Below, piece by piece: positions 25,544 to 34,291 of a stretch of 64,000 nt of DNA. The notes beneath the pieces are model-generated. The model worked only from the letters and a program-made list of their open reading frames with translations. It did no database searches and had not been told where the DNA came from. A program made the position numbers and the translations under genes. The DNA is from Acidimicrobiales bacterium (GTDB lineage: Bacteria; Actinomycetota; Acidimicrobiia; Acidimicrobiales; AC-9), in the NCBI GenBank assembly GCA_036270875.1, contig DATBBR010000050.1:18405-82404 (forward strand), in the 5' to 3' direction. Each line of letters starts with the position of its first letter. The stretch's first letter is position 1.

Positions 25544-25907
25544 GCAGCCGGATGGCGGAGCACCGGCCGAGGGCGATCGCTCCCTGCTGGACGACGGGAA
25601 GGTCGACGGGTGCGAGCTGTGCGAAGCGGCGCGCATCACACCGTGGCATCACGAGGACGACGTCTGCTGGGTCGCCGACTGCGAGATCTGCGACGTGCCC
25701 ATGGTCGTCTGGCGGCGTCACGGCGCAGAGCCGCCGAGCGCGGCTGTCGATCACATGATCGGCGTGCTGGAGCAGGTCGCGACGGCGCGCTTCGGCCCCG
25801 AGGGGTTTTCGGTCGATCGGGTCATGCGCCAGATGCCGCACCACTTCCACGCCCACGCTCGCGATCCGAGGTGGTGGGTCAGGCGCTTCGCGGGTGGTCG
25901 CCAGTGA
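25536..25907 (+). CDS. HIT-like small protein with Cys pairs
   Basis: 123 residues. Seen: C-x2-C (CELC) near residue 27, a second C-x2-C (CEIC) near 50, and the His-rich HHFHAHARD near the C terminus, which recalls the HxHxH loop of HIT-family nucleotide hydrolases. The Cys pairs may bind zinc. Function unknown. The ATG overlaps the trpA stop by 8 nt (ATGCCTGA), so it is the last gene of the trp operon. The 3' end overlaps the convergent acyl-CoA dehydrogenase-like gene by 29 bp. Confidence 0.7.
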   Translation: MPEQPDGGAPAEGDRSLLDDGKVDGCELCEAARITPWHHEDDVCWVADCEICDVPMVVWRRHGAEPPSAAVDHMIGVLEQVATARFGPEGFSVDRVMRQMPHHFHAHARDPRWWVRRFAGGRQ

Positions 25908-27021
25908 GGCGGGTGAGGCTGGCCCGGCGGATGGAGTCCGTCTGGGCCTGCACGACGTAGAAGAGGGCCTCGCGGGCCAGCCGCTGGGCGGGATGGGTGC
26001 GGGCTATGGCGCCGCCGCCAAGGGCGGTGACGAGAGCCCTGGAGGCCTTCTGCGCAATCTCGAGGTTCGACACCCTGGCTTCGACGAGGCGGGCCAGGTG
26101 GGCGTCGAAGGCGGGGCCTGGCTGCTCGGGCATCGGTGCGTCGGCGAGCTCGTAGGCGCCCTGGCGTGAGCCGGCCAGCTCGGTCTCCAGCGCGCCGGCC
26201 GTCTCCGTGGTGGTGTGGTCGCGCCGCTGGGCAGCGGCCTCGGCGAGGAGCCGGCAGCTGGTGCCGGCGACGCCCAGGGCGGCTGGGCTCGGCTGCGACG
26301 TGGTGACCCGGTCCTCACGACGCCAGGTCTCCAGCGGCTCGACCAGCAACACCTCCTCGTCGGGGACGAACAGGTCCTCGAAGGCGACCCTGACCGTCGA
26401 GGTGGACTGCATGACGGCCAGCTCGAGCGGGGGCGAGGGCCGCACCCCGTCATCCGCTCGCCCGTCGCGGAGGAACCACAGCACGTGGTCTCCGGGGAGG
26501 CAGGCGGCCACGGCGAAGATGTCGGCCATTCCCCATGAGGTCGCCCAGGGCGCCACCCCGGTGACCCGGTAGCCGCCCGGAACCTCGGTGGCCCGAACGG
26601 CGGGCGACGCCCAGCGGAGGTAGGCGAACATCACGCCGGCGAGCGACCCGCCCGCGCACAGCGAGTCCAGCCACCGCGCCCGCAGCGCGGCATTGGGAGT
26701 CCGGGCAAGGAGCCGGACCGGGGTGTGATGCTGGGCCCAGACGAAGAAGGTGGCGCCGCACGCCCCAGCCAGGGCCTCTTGGACGGCGCGCACGACCGGC
26801 GGCGCTATCGGCGGGTGCCCGTCCGGCTGGGGGCCCGCCAGGCCGAACAGCCCGTTGTCGGCAAGGGCCTGCAGGTTCTCCTCGGGCACCCGCGCGGCCA
26901 CATCGGTTTCCTGGGCGTGCGGGAACAGGGTCGAGGCGGCGACCGACCGGGCTGCCTGCACCAGGTCCCTCGGGCCAGGGTGATCGGCCGAAGGGTGCCC
27001 GGTCCGGTCGGCGGCCGCCAC
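25879..27021 (-). CDS. Acyl-CoA dehydrogenase-like flavoprotein
   Basis: 380 residues. N-terminal helical domain, a central beta domain (YRVTGVAPWATSWGMADIFAVAA, then VAFEDLFVPDEEVL, the usual boundary of the family), and a C-terminal helical bundle. The usual catalytic Glu is not obvious. The order of motifs is also compatible with flavin-dependent monooxygenases of the same fold, such as DszC relatives. Last gene of the UbiB/fluoride operon: its GTG overlaps the crcB stop by one base. Confidence 0.75.
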   Translation of the reverse strand: MAAADRTGHPSADHPGPRDLVQAARSVAASTLFPHAQETDVAARVPEENLQALADNGLFGLAGPQPDGHPPIAPPVVRAVQEALAGACGATFFVWAQHHTPVRLLARTPNAALRARWLDSLCAGGSLAGVMFAYLRWASPAVRATEVPGGYRVTGVAPWATSWGMADIFAVAACLPGDHVLWFLRDGRADDGVRPSPPLELAVMQSTSTVRVAFEDLFVPDEEVLLVEPLETWRREDRVTTSQPSPAALGVAGTSCRLLAEAAAQRRDHTTTETAGALETELAGSRQGAYELADAPMPEQPGPAFDAHLARLVEARVSNLEIAQKASRALVTALGGGAIARTHPAQRLAREALFYVVQAQTDSIRRASLTRLTGDHPRSA

Positions 27022-27386
27022 TACAGCGCGCCGAGCGCGAACCCGGCGCCGGCCGCGAGCAGCCCGGTCACGAGGCTTCCCACCACGTTGGCCAGGCCGA
27101 GCAGTAGGGCCCCGCTCTCGAGAAGCCCCACGGACTCGAAGCTGAACGTCGACAGCGTCGTGTAGCTGCCGAGGAAGCCGATGCCGATCACCACGGCAGC
27201 GGTCGAGGCCAGGCCGTGATAGAGGGCAAGACCGAGCACCACTCCGGCGAGAAAGGACCCGCTCGCGTTCACGAGGAGCGTGCCGAAGGGAAAGACCGAG
27301 TAGTGCCGGCGCGCCACGGCGCGATCGACGAGGTACCGGACGACCGCCCCGAGGGCCCCGGCGACGGCGACTCCGAGGTAGGTCAT
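27021..27386 (-). CDS. crcB: Fluoride exporter CrcB/Fluc, second copy
   Basis: 121 residues with four membrane helices. Fluc channels export fluoride as dimers. Seen: [13 protein letters not shown] at the N terminus, [17 protein letters not shown] with the channel-lining Asn, and [15 protein letters not shown] with the Phe/Thr track. Starts in an ATGA overlap with the DUF190 gene. The pair of unequal crcB genes suggests a heterodimer, as in other bacteria that carry two copies. Confidence 0.9.
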   Translation of the reverse strand: MTYLGVAVAGALGAVVRYLVDRAVARRHYSVFPFGTLLVNASGSFLAGVVLGLALYHGLASTAAVVIGIGFLGSYTTLSTFSFESVGLLESGALLLGLANVVGSLVTGLLAAGAGFALGAL

Positions 27387-27730
27387 GAGCTCGGTGCGGC
27401 CCGTCCGACGTACTTGACGATGTCCACCTTCTCGCGAAGCACCAGCCCCTCGGTGATCAGCTCGTCCAGCTGCGGCAGGAAACCCTCGATGAGCTCGGAC
27501 GTGTCGACGATGGTGATCAAGATCGGCAGATCGGCGCTGAGGCTCAGGATACGCGTGGTGTGAATGGCATTCGAGGCGCCATAGCCTTCGAAGCCGCGAA
27601 AGACCGTGGCCCCCGCCAGCCCCGCCTCGTGGGCTCGATGCACGATCTCGGTGTAGAGCGGCTTGTGCTGGTAGTGGTCGTTCTCCCCGATGAAGATGCT
27701 CAGCTGCTCACCGGTTCCTTCGAGTCTCAT
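27383..27730 (-). CDS. DUF190 protein, PII-like
   Basis: 115 residues. Seen: [37 protein letters not shown], the hallmark start of DUF190, and the C-terminal [15 protein letters not shown]190 proteins have a PII-like ferredoxin fold and are commonly found beside crcB. Here it sits between two crcB genes, overlapping the upstream one by 23 nt and the downstream one by 4 nt. A regulatory role for the exporter is inferred from this context only. Confidence 0.88.
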   Translation of the reverse strand: MRLEGTGEQLSIFIGENDHYQHKPLYTEIVHRAHEAGLAGATVFRGFEGYGASNAIHTTRILSLSADLPILITIVDTSELIEGFLPQLDELITEGLVLREKVDIVKYVGRAAPSS

Positions 27731-28136
27731 GGCTTCCTCCCGCTCGGGCCGGCCACGCTCGACCGGCAGCCATACCGCCGACGACGGAAAGCAGGCCGGC
27801 CACCACGGTCACCAGGGCGTACGTCGCGGCCATCCCCACGGCTCCGTCTCGGACAAGCAGGACGGCCTCGACCGTCCACGTCGAGAACGTCGTGTACGCA
27901 CCGAGAAACCCTATGGCGAGGAAGGCCCGCAGGTACGGTGTAGGCCGCACGCGCTCGGCAAGGAGCGTGTACACGAGCCCGAGGAGGAACGCCCCGGACA
28001 CGTTGATGCCCAACGTGGGCCATGGGAACGCATCGCGGCCGACGTCGCCTCCGAGCTCGATGCCGTAGCGGGACAGTGCCCCCAGGGCCCCGCCCGAGGC
28101 CACCGCGAGGATCACGGCAGGGTCGGCCCTCCTCAC
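27708..28136 (-). CDS. crcB: Fluoride exporter CrcB/Fluc, first copy
   Basis: 142 residues, four membrane helices. Seen: [31 protein letters not shown] with the conserved Asn, [15 protein letters not shown]. Longer and more basic at the C terminus than the second copy, consistent with opposite membrane orientation in a heterodimer. GTG start at 28136, four bases after the UbiB-like stop, so no room exists for a fluoride riboswitch directly in front of it. Confidence 0.9.
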   Translation of the reverse strand: MRRADPAVILAVASGGALGALSRYGIELGGDVGRDAFPWPTLGINVSGAFLLGLVYTLLAERVRPTPYLRAFLAIGFLGAYTTFSTWTVEAVLLVRDGAVGMAATYALVTVVAGLLSVVGGMAAGRAWPARAGGSHETRRNR

Positions 28137-28140
28137 CCCG

Positions 28141-29739
28141 TCAGCGCCGGCTCCGGCGGTCCTCCATGCGCCGACGGATCACGGCGCGTCGGGCCTGGAG
28201 CTCGCGGTGGGTGAGGCCCCCGACGTCGGAGGTCAGACCCATCGAGGCCCGCACCCCGTCGAGGTCCACCGGGACCGTGCGCGGATCGATGCCCACGTCC
28301 CGCGCGATGCGGTCGCCGTGGTGGGTGGCGAAGTAGGTCGCCAGGTAGGTGATCTCGGCGAAGAGGTCGACGTCGGGCGCCAGGTTGGCCATGGCGGCGT
28401 CGAGAAAGAGCATGTTCTTGACGAACAGCATGAGCTCCTTCGGCATGCGGGCGCCGTAGCTGAGCAGGGCCTTGGTCAGCTCCCGGATCTCGCCGATCAG
28501 CTCCTCGGCGGACATGTTCGTCGGGTCCTTGACGGGGTCGTCGATGCCGAGGTCCCTGATGACGCCGTCGACGTCGACGTCCCTGGGCAGGGCGCCCATG
28601 TCGCGCAGGGCCTCGATCTGGAGGTGCACGTCGTTGGTCGTGCCCCCCATCAGCAGACGTAGGAAAGCCAGCCGTTGGGGCTCGTCGAGGCGTCCGGTGA
28701 TGCCGTAGTCCAGCAGGGCGACGCGGCCTCCGGGTTGGACGAACATGTTGCCGCCATGGAGGTCGCCGTGGAACACGCCGAACAGGATCGCTCCCTCCAT
28801 GAAGGCGATGAGCGAGGCCCGCACCACCGCCGACGTGTCGATCCCAGCAGCGCGCATCCCCGCCACGTCGTCCCATCCGAAGCCCGCCAGTCGCTCCATC
28901 ACGAGGACCCGCCGGGTCACCAGACGGGGGTGAGGGCGGGGCACCACCAGGGCCCGCTGGTCGGTCTCGGCCAGTATGCGGGCGATGTCGAGCATGTTGT
29001 CGGCCTCGAGGCGGAAGTCCAGCTCCTCGACGATGGTCTCCGCGAACAGCTCGATGAGAGCGGGAGGATTGGCCAGGGCGGTCACCGGGATGCGGCCGAC
29101 AAGGGTAGGGGCGATCCAGCTCATGGCGGCCAGATCCCGCCGGACGAGCCCGCTCACCTGGGCTCGCTGGACCTTCACGACCACCGGCTCGCCCGTGAGC
29201 AGCCTGGCCCCGTGGACCTGGGCGATGGACGCCGCCGCCACGGGGGTCTCGTCGAACTCGGCGAAGACCGAGTCGAGGGGTCGGCCGAGGTCGGTCTCGA
29301 CTGTCTGGCGCACGGCGGCGAAGGGCTCGGCCGGCACCTGGTCGCGACAGAGGCGGAACTCCGCCACCAGCTCCTCAGGGAAGATGCCCTGTCCCGACGA
29401 CAGGATCTGCCCGAGCTTGATGTAGGTCGGTCCCAGCTCCTCGAAGGCGATGCGGAGGCGACGCGACAACCCGGCGCGCGACTCGGCCTGTGACCGTCGC
29501 CGCTCGACGAGGTACCAGCCCGCCACCGCCCGTCCCAGCTGGCTCCCCACCCGCACCACCCGTCGCCCGGGTGGGAGCCGGCGTCGCCGTAGGAGCTGAG
29601 GCACCTCGGCGCGGGTGCGGGTCCGTATCCGATCGACCCCCGCTCGCCACGGCAGGTCGTGGAGATCGATGACCCACGGGCCGTCCTCGGTGAAGGCACC
29701 GAAGTCGAGATCGGCTGGTCGGGAGGTGGGTACGGTCAC
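28141..29739 (-). CDS. ABC1/UbiB-family atypical kinase-like protein
   Basis: 532 residues. UbiB/ADCK proteins are kinase-like ATPases linked to quinone biology. Seen: the KxGQ motif in IKLGQILSSG, AAASIAQVHGARL, VVVKVQRA with the ATP-site Lys, FRLEADNM, the catalytic FHGDLHGGN and LLDYGITG. Unlike many relatives I see no clear C-terminal paired membrane helices. The GTG at 29739 follows TACGGT (29747-29752) by 7 nt and lies between the arms of a perfect inverted repeat. First gene of an operon with the fluoride genes. Confidence 0.88.
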   Translation of the reverse strand: MTVPTSRPADLDFGAFTEDGPWVIDLHDLPWRAGVDRIRTRTRAEVPQLLRRRRLPPGRRVVRVGSQLGRAVAGWYLVERRRSQAESRAGLSRRLRIAFEELGPTYIKLGQILSSGQGIFPEELVAEFRLCRDQVPAEPFAAVRQTVETDLGRPLDSVFAEFDETPVAAASIAQVHGARLLTGEPVVVKVQRAQVSGLVRRDLAAMSWIAPTLVGRIPVTALANPPALIELFAETIVEELDFRLEADNMLDIARILAETDQRALVVPRPHPRLVTRRVLVMERLAGFGWDDVAGMRAAGIDTSAVVRASLIAFMEGAILFGVFHGDLHGGNMFVQPGGRVALLDYGITGRLDEPQRLAFLRLLMGGTTNDVHLQIEALRDMGALPRDVDVDGVIRDLGIDDPVKDPTNMSAEELIGEIRELTKALLSYGARMPKELMLFVKNMLFLDAAMANLAPDVDLFAEITYLATYFATHHGDRIARDVGIDPRTVPVDLDGVRASMGLTSDVGGLTHRELQARRAVIRRRMEDRRSRR

Positions 29740-29754
29740 CGGGGCGACCGTACC
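29729..29754. promoter_or_regulatory. Perfect 9-bp inverted repeat over a start codon
   Basis: GGTACGGTC (29729-29737) and GACCGTACC (29746-29754) are separated by 8 bp. The right arm contains the -10 box of the UbiB-like gene (minus strand) and the left arm overlaps its GTG start (29737-29739). It could be an operator, or a hairpin at the very 5' end of the leaderless mRNA. Confidence 0.5.
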
Positions 29755-29816
29755 GGAGGGTCTCCCAAAGGGAAACTCGCGCCTGGTGGCCGCTCGTCGA
29801 GGGCCGCTGCGGGCGC

Positions 29817-31028
29817 TCAGTCCTCGGCGCTGGGCACGAAGATCAGGGAGCCGTTGTGACCACCGAAGCCGAACGAGTTCGACAGGACCGGACCGGGCTC
29901 CCACGGCCGGGGGGCGCCGGCCACGATGTCGAGGTGCAGCTCAGGATCGGGCGTCACGTAGCCGGCCGTGGGAGGAATCGCCCGCCGGTCGATGGTGAGG
30001 ACCGAGGCGACCGCCTCGATGGCTCCGGCCGCTCCGAGGGCGTGACCGGTGACGCCCTTGATCGAGGTCAGCACGGGACCGGGTGTCCCGAACACCTTGT
30101 TGATGGCCTCGGCCTCGGCCGCGTCGTTGAGTGTGGTCGAGGTCCCGTGGGCGTTGATGTGCGCGATCTGGCGCGGCGCGAGGCCGGCGTCGTCGAGCGC
30201 CTCCTCCATGCAGGCGGCCGCACCCGTGCCTCCGGGCGCAGGGGCTGTGAGGTGGTGCGCATCCGCCGTGCTGGCCGCCCCGGCCAGCTCGGCGTAGACG
30301 GGCGCGCCTCTGGCCCGGGCCCGGTCCAGGTCCTCGAGGACCATGGCCGCCGATCCCTCGGCCAGGACGAAGCCGTCACGCTCGAGATCGAAGGGTCGGG
30401 AGATGCCCGACTTCGACAGCGCGGTCATGTTGCCGAAGCCCGAGAGCGTCACCGGGATCATCGCCGCCTCGGCTCCACCGGCCAGCACGACCTCGCAGCG
30501 CCCAGACGCCACCAGGCGGGCACCGTTGCCGATGGCGTGCGACCCGGCGGCGCACGCGGTGGCGATCGTCTCGCACGGCCCTCGCCAACCGTTGCGCATC
30601 GACACCATGGCCGACCCGGCATTGGCCATCATCATCGGGACGAGAAAGGGCGAGACCCGGTCGGGCCCCTTCTCCTGGCTGACCACGAACTGGTCCTCGA
30701 GGGTCTCGATGCCGCCGACGCCCGTGCCCATGACCACGCCGGCGCGGTCCGGGTCGGGTTCCAGGGCCCCGGCATCGTCCAGGGCCATGGCGGCCGACGC
30801 CACGGTCAGCTGGGCGAACCGGTCGACCCGGCGGACCTCCTTGGGCCCGAACCACCCCGTCGGGTCGAAGGCGGTGACGCGACGGTCACCCACCGGAGCT
30901 GGCGCACAGAGGCCGTCCCAGAAGGCGTCCTTGCCGATGCCACAGCGCACCACGACGCCCAGGCCGGTGACGGCGACACGGCGGCCGGTGGCTGCCGTAC
31001 CCGGGGCCCGACCCCAGGCCAGCTGCAT
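29817..31028 (-). CDS. fabF: 3-oxoacyl-ACP synthase II
   Basis: Elongating condensing enzyme of type II fatty acid synthesis. 403 residues, thiolase fold. Seen: the nucleophile Cys in ATACAAGSHAIG, the two catalytic His in INAHGTST and GVTGHALGAAGAIE, and the C-terminal NSFGFGGHNGSL. Its ATG overlaps the acpP stop by one base. Last gene of the fab cluster, 77 bp before the UbiB-like gene. Confidence 0.95.
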   Translation of the reverse strand: MQLAWGRAPGTAATGRRVAVTGLGVVVRCGIGKDAFWDGLCAPAPVGDRRVTAFDPTGWFGPKEVRRVDRFAQLTVASAAMALDDAGALEPDPDRAGVVMGTGVGGIETLEDQFVVSQEKGPDRVSPFLVPMMMANAGSAMVSMRNGWRGPCETIATACAAGSHAIGNGARLVASGRCEVVLAGGAEAAMIPVTLSGFGNMTALSKSGISRPFDLERDGFVLAEGSAAMVLEDLDRARARGAPVYAELAGAASTADAHHLTAPAPGGTGAAACMEEALDDAGLAPRQIAHINAHGTSTTLNDAAEAEAINKVFGTPGPVLTSIKGVTGHALGAAGAIEAVASVLTIDRRAIPPTAGYVTPDPELHLDIVAGAPRPWEPGPVLSNSFGFGGHNGSLIFVPSAED

Positions 31029-31267
31029 CAGAGCTTGGACGTGATCAGGTTGAAGGCCTGCTCGACCGTCTCGATCCCCTCCAGCTCGGACTCGTCGATG
31101 GTGATGTCGAAGGCCTCCTCGAGCGCCATCACCAGCTCGACCAGGTCGAGGCTGTCGGCGTCGAGGTCATCGCCGAAGCGGGCGTCGAGCGTGATCTGGT
31201 CCGGCTGGACCTGGAGCACCTCGACGGCGCAGGTCTTGAACTTGTCAAAGGCGGCTTCGTTGTCCAC
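31028..31267 (-). CDS. acpP: Acyl carrier protein
   Basis: Carries growing acyl chains on a phosphopantetheine arm. 79 residues, acidic. The attachment Ser is in DLDADSLDLVELVM. The GTG at 31267 is set by GAAAGGAA (31277-31284), nine bases upstream, and gives the usual ACP length. It has its own good Shine-Dalgarno in a 44-bp gap after fabG, as expected for a highly made protein. Confidence 0.94.
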   Translation of the reverse strand: MDNEAAFDKFKTCAVEVLQVQPDQITLDARFGDDLDADSLDLVELVMALEEAFDITIDESELEGIETVEQAFNLITSKL

Positions 31268-31311
31268 TGAAGATGGTTCCTTTCGGTGATGGTTGACTGG
31301 ACTATCAGGCA

Positions 31312-32055
31312 CTAGATGCCCATCGCCAGGCCGCCATCCACGGGCAGCACGGTACCAGTGATGTAGGAGGCCTCCGGCGATGCGAGGAAGGTGATGGCCG
31401 TCGCCACCTCCTCGGGGGTGGCGACCCGCGCGAGGGGGATCATGGCGGTGAGCTCGGCCATGCGGCTGTCGGCCACGTCGTCGAGCATGTCGGTGGCCAC
31501 CGGACCAGGAGCGACGAGGTTGACCGTGATCCCGCGGGACCCGAGCTCACGGGCGAGGGAGCGGGCCAGGCCCAGCAGGCCGGCCTTGCTGGCGGCGTAG
31601 TTGGCCTGCCCCTGACCGCCGGCGAAGCCGGCTGCGGAGGAGACGAGCACGATCCGCCCGTCGTGGGCCCGCACCATCCCCCGGACCGCCCGCTTGACGG
31701 TGCGATAGGTGCCGGTGAGGTTGGTGTCGAGCACGTCCTGCCAGTTGTCCTCGCTCATCCGCAGGAGCAGGGTGTCCCTGGTGATGCCGGCGTTGGCGAC
31801 CAGCACCTCGACGGGACCCCACCGCTCCTCGATGGTCTCGAACGCCTGCTCGACGTCGCTCGGCGCGGTGACGTCACAGCGCAGGCACAGCAGCTCAGTG
31901 GAGCGCTCGCTCCGTCCCTCGGGCCCCGCCGGCGGCTTGGTGCGGAAGGTCACCGCCACGCGATCGCCGGCGTCCTGGAACCTCCGGGCACAGGCCAGGC
32001 CGATGCCGCGTGAGCCACCGGTCACGAGGACCACCCGCTGGGCCCGCGCGCTCAC
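31312..32055 (-). CDS. fabG: 3-oxoacyl-ACP reductase
   Basis: NADPH-dependent reduction of 3-oxoacyl-ACP. 247 residues, short-chain dehydrogenase. Seen: VTGGSRGIGLA (cofactor), NAGITRD, the catalytic Ser in VSSAAG, YAASKAG with catalytic Tyr and Lys, and the C-terminal ITGTVLPVDGGLAMG. GTG start at 32055 in a GTGA overlap with the fabH stop gives the standard FabG length; an ATG ten codons upstream lies inside fabH. Confidence 0.94.
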   Translation of the reverse strand: MSARAQRVVLVTGGSRGIGLACARRFQDAGDRVAVTFRTKPPAGPEGRSERSTELLCLRCDVTAPSDVEQAFETIEERWGPVEVLVANAGITRDTLLLRMSEDNWQDVLDTNLTGTYRTVKRAVRGMVRAHDGRIVLVSSAAGFAGGQGQANYAASKAGLLGLARSLARELGSRGITVNLVAPGPVATDMLDDVADSRMAELTAMIPLARVATPEEVATAITFLASPEASYITGTVLPVDGGLAMGI

Positions 32056-32981
32056 CGGCCCCACCGGACCACGACGCTGGCCCATGTCATGCCGGCGCCG
32101 AAGCCCGACAGCAGAACGTTGTCCCCGTCGCGCAGCCGCCCGGCATCAGCGGCCTCGGCGAGGGCCAGCGGGATCGAGCCGGCCGAGGTGTTGCCGGTGC
32201 GCTCGAGGACCATGGCCGTCCGGTCCAGGGGGATCTTGAGACGCTGGTTGGCCGCCTCGATGATGCGCAGGTTGGCCTGGTGGGGCACGAAGAGGGTGAT
32301 GTCGTCCGCGCTGAGCTTGGCCCGCTCCATAGCCGCTTGGGCCGACTCGACCGTCACCCGCACCGCTCGCCGGAAGACCTCACGCCCGTCCATCTTGATG
32401 TAGGCGCCATGGTCGCAATAGAGCAGGGGCACACCGGAGCCGTCGACGCCCAGGTCCCAACCCAGCACCCGGTCGTCCCCGGGGAGTGCCTCCAGCACGA
32501 GGGCTCCTGATCCGTCGGCGAACAGCACCGCCGTGCCCCGGTCGCTCGGATCTGTGATCCCGGAGAGGGTGTCCGTGCCGATGACCAGCGCCCGGTCGAC
32601 TCCAGTGGAGATGAGCGCGTGGGCGGTGACGATGGCGTAGACGAAACCGGAACAGGCCGCGTTGAGGTCGAAGGCGGCGCACCGCAGCCCCAGCGCGTGC
32701 TGGACGGTGGCTGACGTCGCCGGGACGGCTCGATCGGACGTCGTCGTCGACAGCACCAGCAGGTCGACGTCGGACGGGAGCAGCCCGGCCTTTGCCAGCG
32801 CAGCTCGTCCGGAGGCCACCGAGAGCTCGCCCGTCGTACTACCTACCCGTCGCTCGCGAATGCCGGTGCGCTCGACGATCCAGGAATCGGTCGTGTCAAG
32901 GCGCGCCTCCAGGTCGGCGTTGGTCACCACCGTCTCGGGCAGGGCCGACCCCCACCCCGCGATGGCCGCCCCCCTGGTCAC
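32052..32981 (-). CDS. fabH: 3-oxoacyl-ACP synthase III
   Basis: Starts fatty acid chains by joining an acyl-CoA and malonyl-ACP. 309 residues. Seen: WIVERTGIRERR, the nucleophile Cys in LNAACSGFVYA, FADGSGALV, the catalytic His in VPHQANLRI and Asn in ERTGNTSAGSIPLAL, and the C-terminal GFGAGMTWASVVVRW. GTG start at 32981 in a GTGA overlap with fabD. Confidence 0.95.
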   Translation of the reverse strand: MTRGAAIAGWGSALPETVVTNADLEARLDTTDSWIVERTGIRERRVGSTTGELSVASGRAALAKAGLLPSDVDLLVLSTTTSDRAVPATSATVQHALGLRCAAFDLNAACSGFVYAIVTAHALISTGVDRALVIGTDTLSGITDPSDRGTAVLFADGSGALVLEALPGDDRVLGWDLGVDGSGVPLLYCDHGAYIKMDGREVFRRAVRVTVESAQAAMERAKLSADDITLFVPHQANLRIIEAANQRLKIPLDRTAMVLERTGNTSAGSIPLALAEAADAGRLRDGDNVLLSGFGAGMTWASVVVRWGR

Positions 32982-34162
32982 TGGGTGGGCGCGGCGCGGA
33001 GCCACGCGACGGGCTGTCCGGCGAGGACGCGCTGGCCGGCCAGGGCCAGGAACCCCTGGACCGAGCCTGAGAACGGCGACCGCACTTCCTCCGAGCCGAC
33101 GCTGCCGACGATGTCGCCGACCTCTACCCGGTCCTGCAGGTCCTGTCTCGGCTGGAACAACCCCGCGGCCTGGCTCACGACCAGGCGCTCGGAGGTGTAC
33201 AGGTGCTCGCCTTGATGGTCGGCGGCGTAGGCGTGGAGCGGCCCCTCACCGGCCAGGGCCTCGACCAGCACGTCGAGGTCGTCGGGCTTGGAGACGCTCA
33301 CCGCCAGCGAGCCGGAGACGGTCCGGCGGGCAAGGGCGGAGAGCACGCCGCCCGGCCCGACCTCGACGAACGCCGTCACCCCGGTCTCGGACAGCCCGCT
33401 CAGAGTCTGGTGCCAGCGCACCGGGCTACAGAGCTGGGCAGACAGGAGGCCGGGCCACTCCTCGGCCGTGGCGTGGGGCCGGGCGTCGACATTGGCCGTG
33501 ACCGGGATCTCCGGATCAGCGAAGCTGGCGGTGGCGAGGGCCTTGCGGAGCCGATGACGGGCGGCCCCCATGAGGGGGGTGTGGAAGGCGCCGCCGACCT
33601 GGATGGGCAGCACCCGGCGGGCTCCGAGCGTCTTGGCCACCTCGGCGGCCGCGGCCACTCCCTCTGCCGTCCCGGCCACGACGACCTGACCAGGGGAGTT
33701 GTAGTTGGCCAACCACACGTCGCTTTCGGCCCGCTGGCAGGCGGCCTCGGCGTCGGCGTCACTGATCCCGATGAAGGCGGCCATGGTGCCGGGATGCTCG
33801 TCAGCGGCGCCCTGCATGGCGTCGCCGCGCTCGGTCACCAGGCGGGCGCCGTCCTCGAAGCCGAGCGCCCCGGCGGCGACGAGCGCTGTGTACTCGCCCA
33901 GGCTGTGGCCGGCGCAGGCCGACGGAGCGAGCCCGAGGCGCTCGATGGCGTCGAGGGCCACCAGGCTGAGGGCGAACGTCGCCAGCTGGGCGTTCCTGGT
34001 GGCCGTGAGCTCCTCGCTGTCCGCTTCCAGCAGCAATCCGGCGATGTCGCGCCCGGCCGCCTCGGAGGCGTCGCCCACCACCTCCCACGACGGGTGGTCG
34101 ACCCATGGCCGACCCATACCGGGCCGCTGTGATCCCTGTCCGGGGAAGGTGAATGCCAGCAC
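32978..34162 (-). CDS. fabD: Malonyl-CoA:ACP transacylase with lipoyl-like C-terminal domain
   Basis: Loads malonyl groups onto ACP. 394 residues, about 80-90 longer than usual. The catalytic part (1 to about 305) has FPGQGSQRPGMG, the active Ser in GHSLGEYTALV, and the His in GGAFHTPLM. The remaining 75 residues look like a biotinyl/lipoyl-type beta-barrel: VEVGDIVGSVGSEEVRSPFSG, then LALAGQRVLAGQPVAWL. The residue that normally carries biotin or lipoate (Lys in an MKM or DKA turn) is absent. GTG start at 34162 set by AAGAGGAG (34168-34175) five bases upstream. First enzyme gene of the fab cluster; fabH follows with a GTGA overlap. Confidence 0.92.
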   Translation of the reverse strand: MLAFTFPGQGSQRPGMGRPWVDHPSWEVVGDASEAAGRDIAGLLLEADSEELTATRNAQLATFALSLVALDAIERLGLAPSACAGHSLGEYTALVAAGALGFEDGARLVTERGDAMQGAADEHPGTMAAFIGISDADAEAACQRAESDVWLANYNSPGQVVVAGTAEGVAAAAEVAKTLGARRVLPIQVGGAFHTPLMGAARHRLRKALATASFADPEIPVTANVDARPHATAEEWPGLLSAQLCSPVRWHQTLSGLSETGVTAFVEVGPGGVLSALARRTVSGSLAVSVSKPDDLDVLVEALAGEGPLHAYAADHQGEHLYTSERLVVSQAAGLFQPRQDLQDRVEVGDIVGSVGSEEVRSPFSGSVQGFLALAGQRVLAGQPVAWLRAAPTQ

Positions 34163-34291
34163 CGCCGCTCCTCTTGCGTGCCACGTGTGGTGTACCGCTC
34201 GCAACCGGGCCTAGGTGTCAGACCAGGCCGGAGGCCACCGGGTTTCACCGGCTCTCCTGCTACGCCCGATACGAGACCCGTTCCTGCCCGC
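34163..34291 (-). other. Intergenic leader of fabD
   Basis: 129 bp between the small membrane protein gene and fabD. Apart from the fabD Shine-Dalgarno I see no convincing -35/-10 pair, riboswitch or strong terminator. fabD may therefore be read from the promoter of the upstream small gene. Confidence 0.35.

Noticed and set aside
27731..28140. A fluoride riboswitch for the crcB genes
   Set aside because: crcB starts four bases after the UbiB-like stop and the later genes overlap, so there is no untranslated space. The region in front of the UbiB-like gene appears leaderless.
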